NCBI GenBank assembly: GCA_017880705.1
Contig: JADGRS010000132.1
Span: 1 to 8,072, forward strand
Origin: Burkholderiales bacterium
GTDB lineage: Bacteria > Pseudomonadota > Gammaproteobacteria > Burkholderiales > Usitatibacteraceae
DNA: 8,072 nt
Direction of reading: 5' to 3'
Under the pieces are notes generated by a model, which was given only the letters and a program-made list of their open reading frames with translations, was not told the DNA's origin and searched no databases. The position numbers and the translations under genes were made by a program. Below, piece after piece: positions 6,857-8,072 of the stretch (the stretch's first letter is position 1; the number at the start of each line of letters is the position of its first letter).

Positions 6857-8072
6857 ATGAAACTTCTGGTCATCGGCTCCGGAGGCCGCGAGCACGCCAT
6901 CGCGTGGCGCCTCGCGCAATCGCCCAGGGTTTCCCGGGTGTACGTCGCCCCCGGCAACGCCGGCACCGCGCACGAGGACGGCCTCTACAACGTGGACGTC
7001 ACCGCGATTCCCGACCTCGTCGAGTTCGCGAAACGAGAAGCGATCCACGCGACCGTCGTCGGGCCCGAGGGGCCGCTCGCCGCCGGCGTCGTCGACGCGT
7101 TCCGCGCCGCGGGCCTGCGCATCTTCGGCCCCACGCAGGCGGCCGCGCAGCTCGAGGCGTCGAAGGACTTCGCCAAGCGCTTCATGGGCCTGCATGGCAT
7201 TCCCACGGCGCGCCACGAGACGTTCACCGAGGCGAAGGCGGCCCATGGGTACATCGACCAGCACGGCGCGCCGATCGTCATCAAGGCCGATGGCCTCGCC
7301 GCGGGCAAGGGCGTGGTCGTCGCCACGAACGCGAAGGAAGCGCACGACGCGATCGACCGCATGCTCTCCGGCTCCCTGGGCGATGCGGGCCATCGCGTAG
7401 TGATCGAGGAGTTCATGGCGGGCGAGGAAGCGAGCTTCATCGTGATGGCCGACGGCCGCAACGTGCTGGCGCTTCCGTCGAGCCAGGACCACAAGCGCAT
7501 CTTCGACGGCGACCAGGGCCCGAACACCGGCGGCATGGGGGCGTATTCGCCCGCTCCCGTGGTGACGCCCGAGGTGCACAATCGCGTCATGCGCGAGATC
7601 ATCCTTCCTACCGTGAAAGGCATGGCGGCCGACGGGATCGCGTTCACCGGCTTCCTCTATGCGGGGCTCATGATCGACGCCGGCGGCGAGCCGCGCGTGG
7701 TGGAATTCAACTGCCGCCTGGGCGACCCGGAGACGCAGCCGATCTTCATGCGCCTGAAGAGCGATTTCTTCGAGATCCTGGAGCACGCGATCGACGGCAC
7801 GCTCGATCGCGTCGACGCGCACTGGGATCGACGCGCCGCGCTGGGCGTGGTGCTCGCCGCCGCCGGCTACCCCGACGCGCCGCGCAAGGGCGACGAGATC
7901 CGCGGGCTGCCGAAGCCCGGGGAGGACTACCACGTCTTCCACGGGGGCACCGCCGAGAAGGACGGAAAGGTCGTCACCAACGGCGGGCGCGTGCTTTGCG
8001 TGACGGCTCTCGGCGACAAGGTGAAGATCGCCGCCGAGCGCGCCTACGAGATCACGGACGGGATCCGCTTCG
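6857..8072 (+). CDS. purD: Phosphoribosylamine-glycine ligase (GAR synthetase), 3' end cut by window
   Basis: PurD joins glycine to 5-phosphoribosylamine with ATP, the second step of purine synthesis. The window holds 405 residues from ATG 6857 with no stop; the family is about 425 long, so some 20 residues are missing. The N-terminal domain shows MKLLVIGSGGREHAIAW (1-17) and VGPEGPLAAG (68-77). The ATP-grasp fold shows SKDFAKRFM (around Lys103), IVIKADGLAAGKGVVVA (140-156; Lys143, Lys151), EEFMAGEEAS and DHKRIFDGDQGPNTGGMGAY (211-230). The metal/ATP-site block EFNCRLGDPETQP spans 283-295. The C-terminal part AALGVVLAAAGYP through FHGGT is normal. The start is 4 bases after the purH stop. AGGG at 6851 is close to the ATG, so coupling to purH translation is likely. 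No frameshift or missing key residue is visible. Confidence 0.96.
   Translation, partial: MKLLVIGSGGREHAIAWRLAQSPRVSRVYVAPGNAGTAHEDGLYNVDVTAIPDLVEFAKREAIHATVVGPEGPLAAGVVDAFRAAGLRIFGPTQAAAQLEASKDFAKRFMGLHGIPTARHETFTEAKAAHGYIDQHGAPIVIKADGLAAGKGVVVATNAKEAHDAIDRMLSGSLGDAGHRVVIEEFMAGEEASFIVMADGRNVLALPSSQDHKRIFDGDQGPNTGGMGAYSPAPVVTPEVHNRVMREIILPTVKGMAADGIAFTGFLYAGLMIDAGGEPRVVEFNCRLGDPETQPIFMRLKSDFFEILEHAIDGTLDRVDAHWDRRAALGVVLAAAGYPDAPRKGDEIRGLPKPGEDYHVFHGGTAEKDGKVVTNGGRVLCVTALGDKVKIAAERAYEITDGIRF

Noticed and set aside
5290..6966. 558-codon minus-strand frame opposite purH
   Set aside because: It is an antisense shadow of purH and purD with His/Arg/Glu-rich sequence and no domain.

Overview
The window comes from a GC-rich genome (roughly two-thirds G+C by eye). 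It reads as a proteobacterium, most likely a betaproteobacterium (Burkholderiales/Nitrosomonadales-like). The evidence is the Fis C-terminus, the DusB sequence and the dusB-fis-purH-purD order, all typical of Beta-/Gammaproteobacteria. The taxon is an inference. All genes lie on the + strand and coding density is high.

Region 1 (1-3838) looks like the end of a catabolic/transport operon. It holds the last 69 codons of a protein that resembles the C-terminus of a TRAP-transporter solute-binding protein (DctP type). This overlaps by 4 bases (ATGA) a full-length 1209-residue fused HyuA-HyuB protein, best read as an ATP-dependent 5-oxoprolinase. A plausible joint role is uptake and ring opening of 5-oxoproline or a similar cyclic amide. 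Inside the oxoprolinase gene, a short tandem-repeat sequence forms an apparent in-frame insertion.

Region 2 (3839-4014) is the only sizeable gap (176 bases). It carries a 7-base-arm inverted repeat, a second inverted repeat and an AT-rich -10-like box, then a leader ending at a TTG start codon. It probably holds the promoter of the next operon.

Region 3 (4015-8072) is a compact housekeeping operon: dusB (tRNA-dihydrouridine synthase), fis (nucleoid-associated DNA-binding protein), purH (last two steps of IMP synthesis) and purD (GAR synthetase, cut by the window end). The genes overlap or lie within a few bases of each other, so co-transcription and translational coupling are likely. Start codons here are unusual. 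dusB begins at TTG, and fis probably does too. purH has no ATG, GTG or TTG at its conserved N-terminus; the best-fitting start is ATA.

I see no RNA genes, CRISPR arrays, insertion sequences or phage genes, and no convincing undescribed multi-gene system. The points most worth a second look are the purH start, the repeat inside the oxoprolinase gene and the inverted repeats before dusB.
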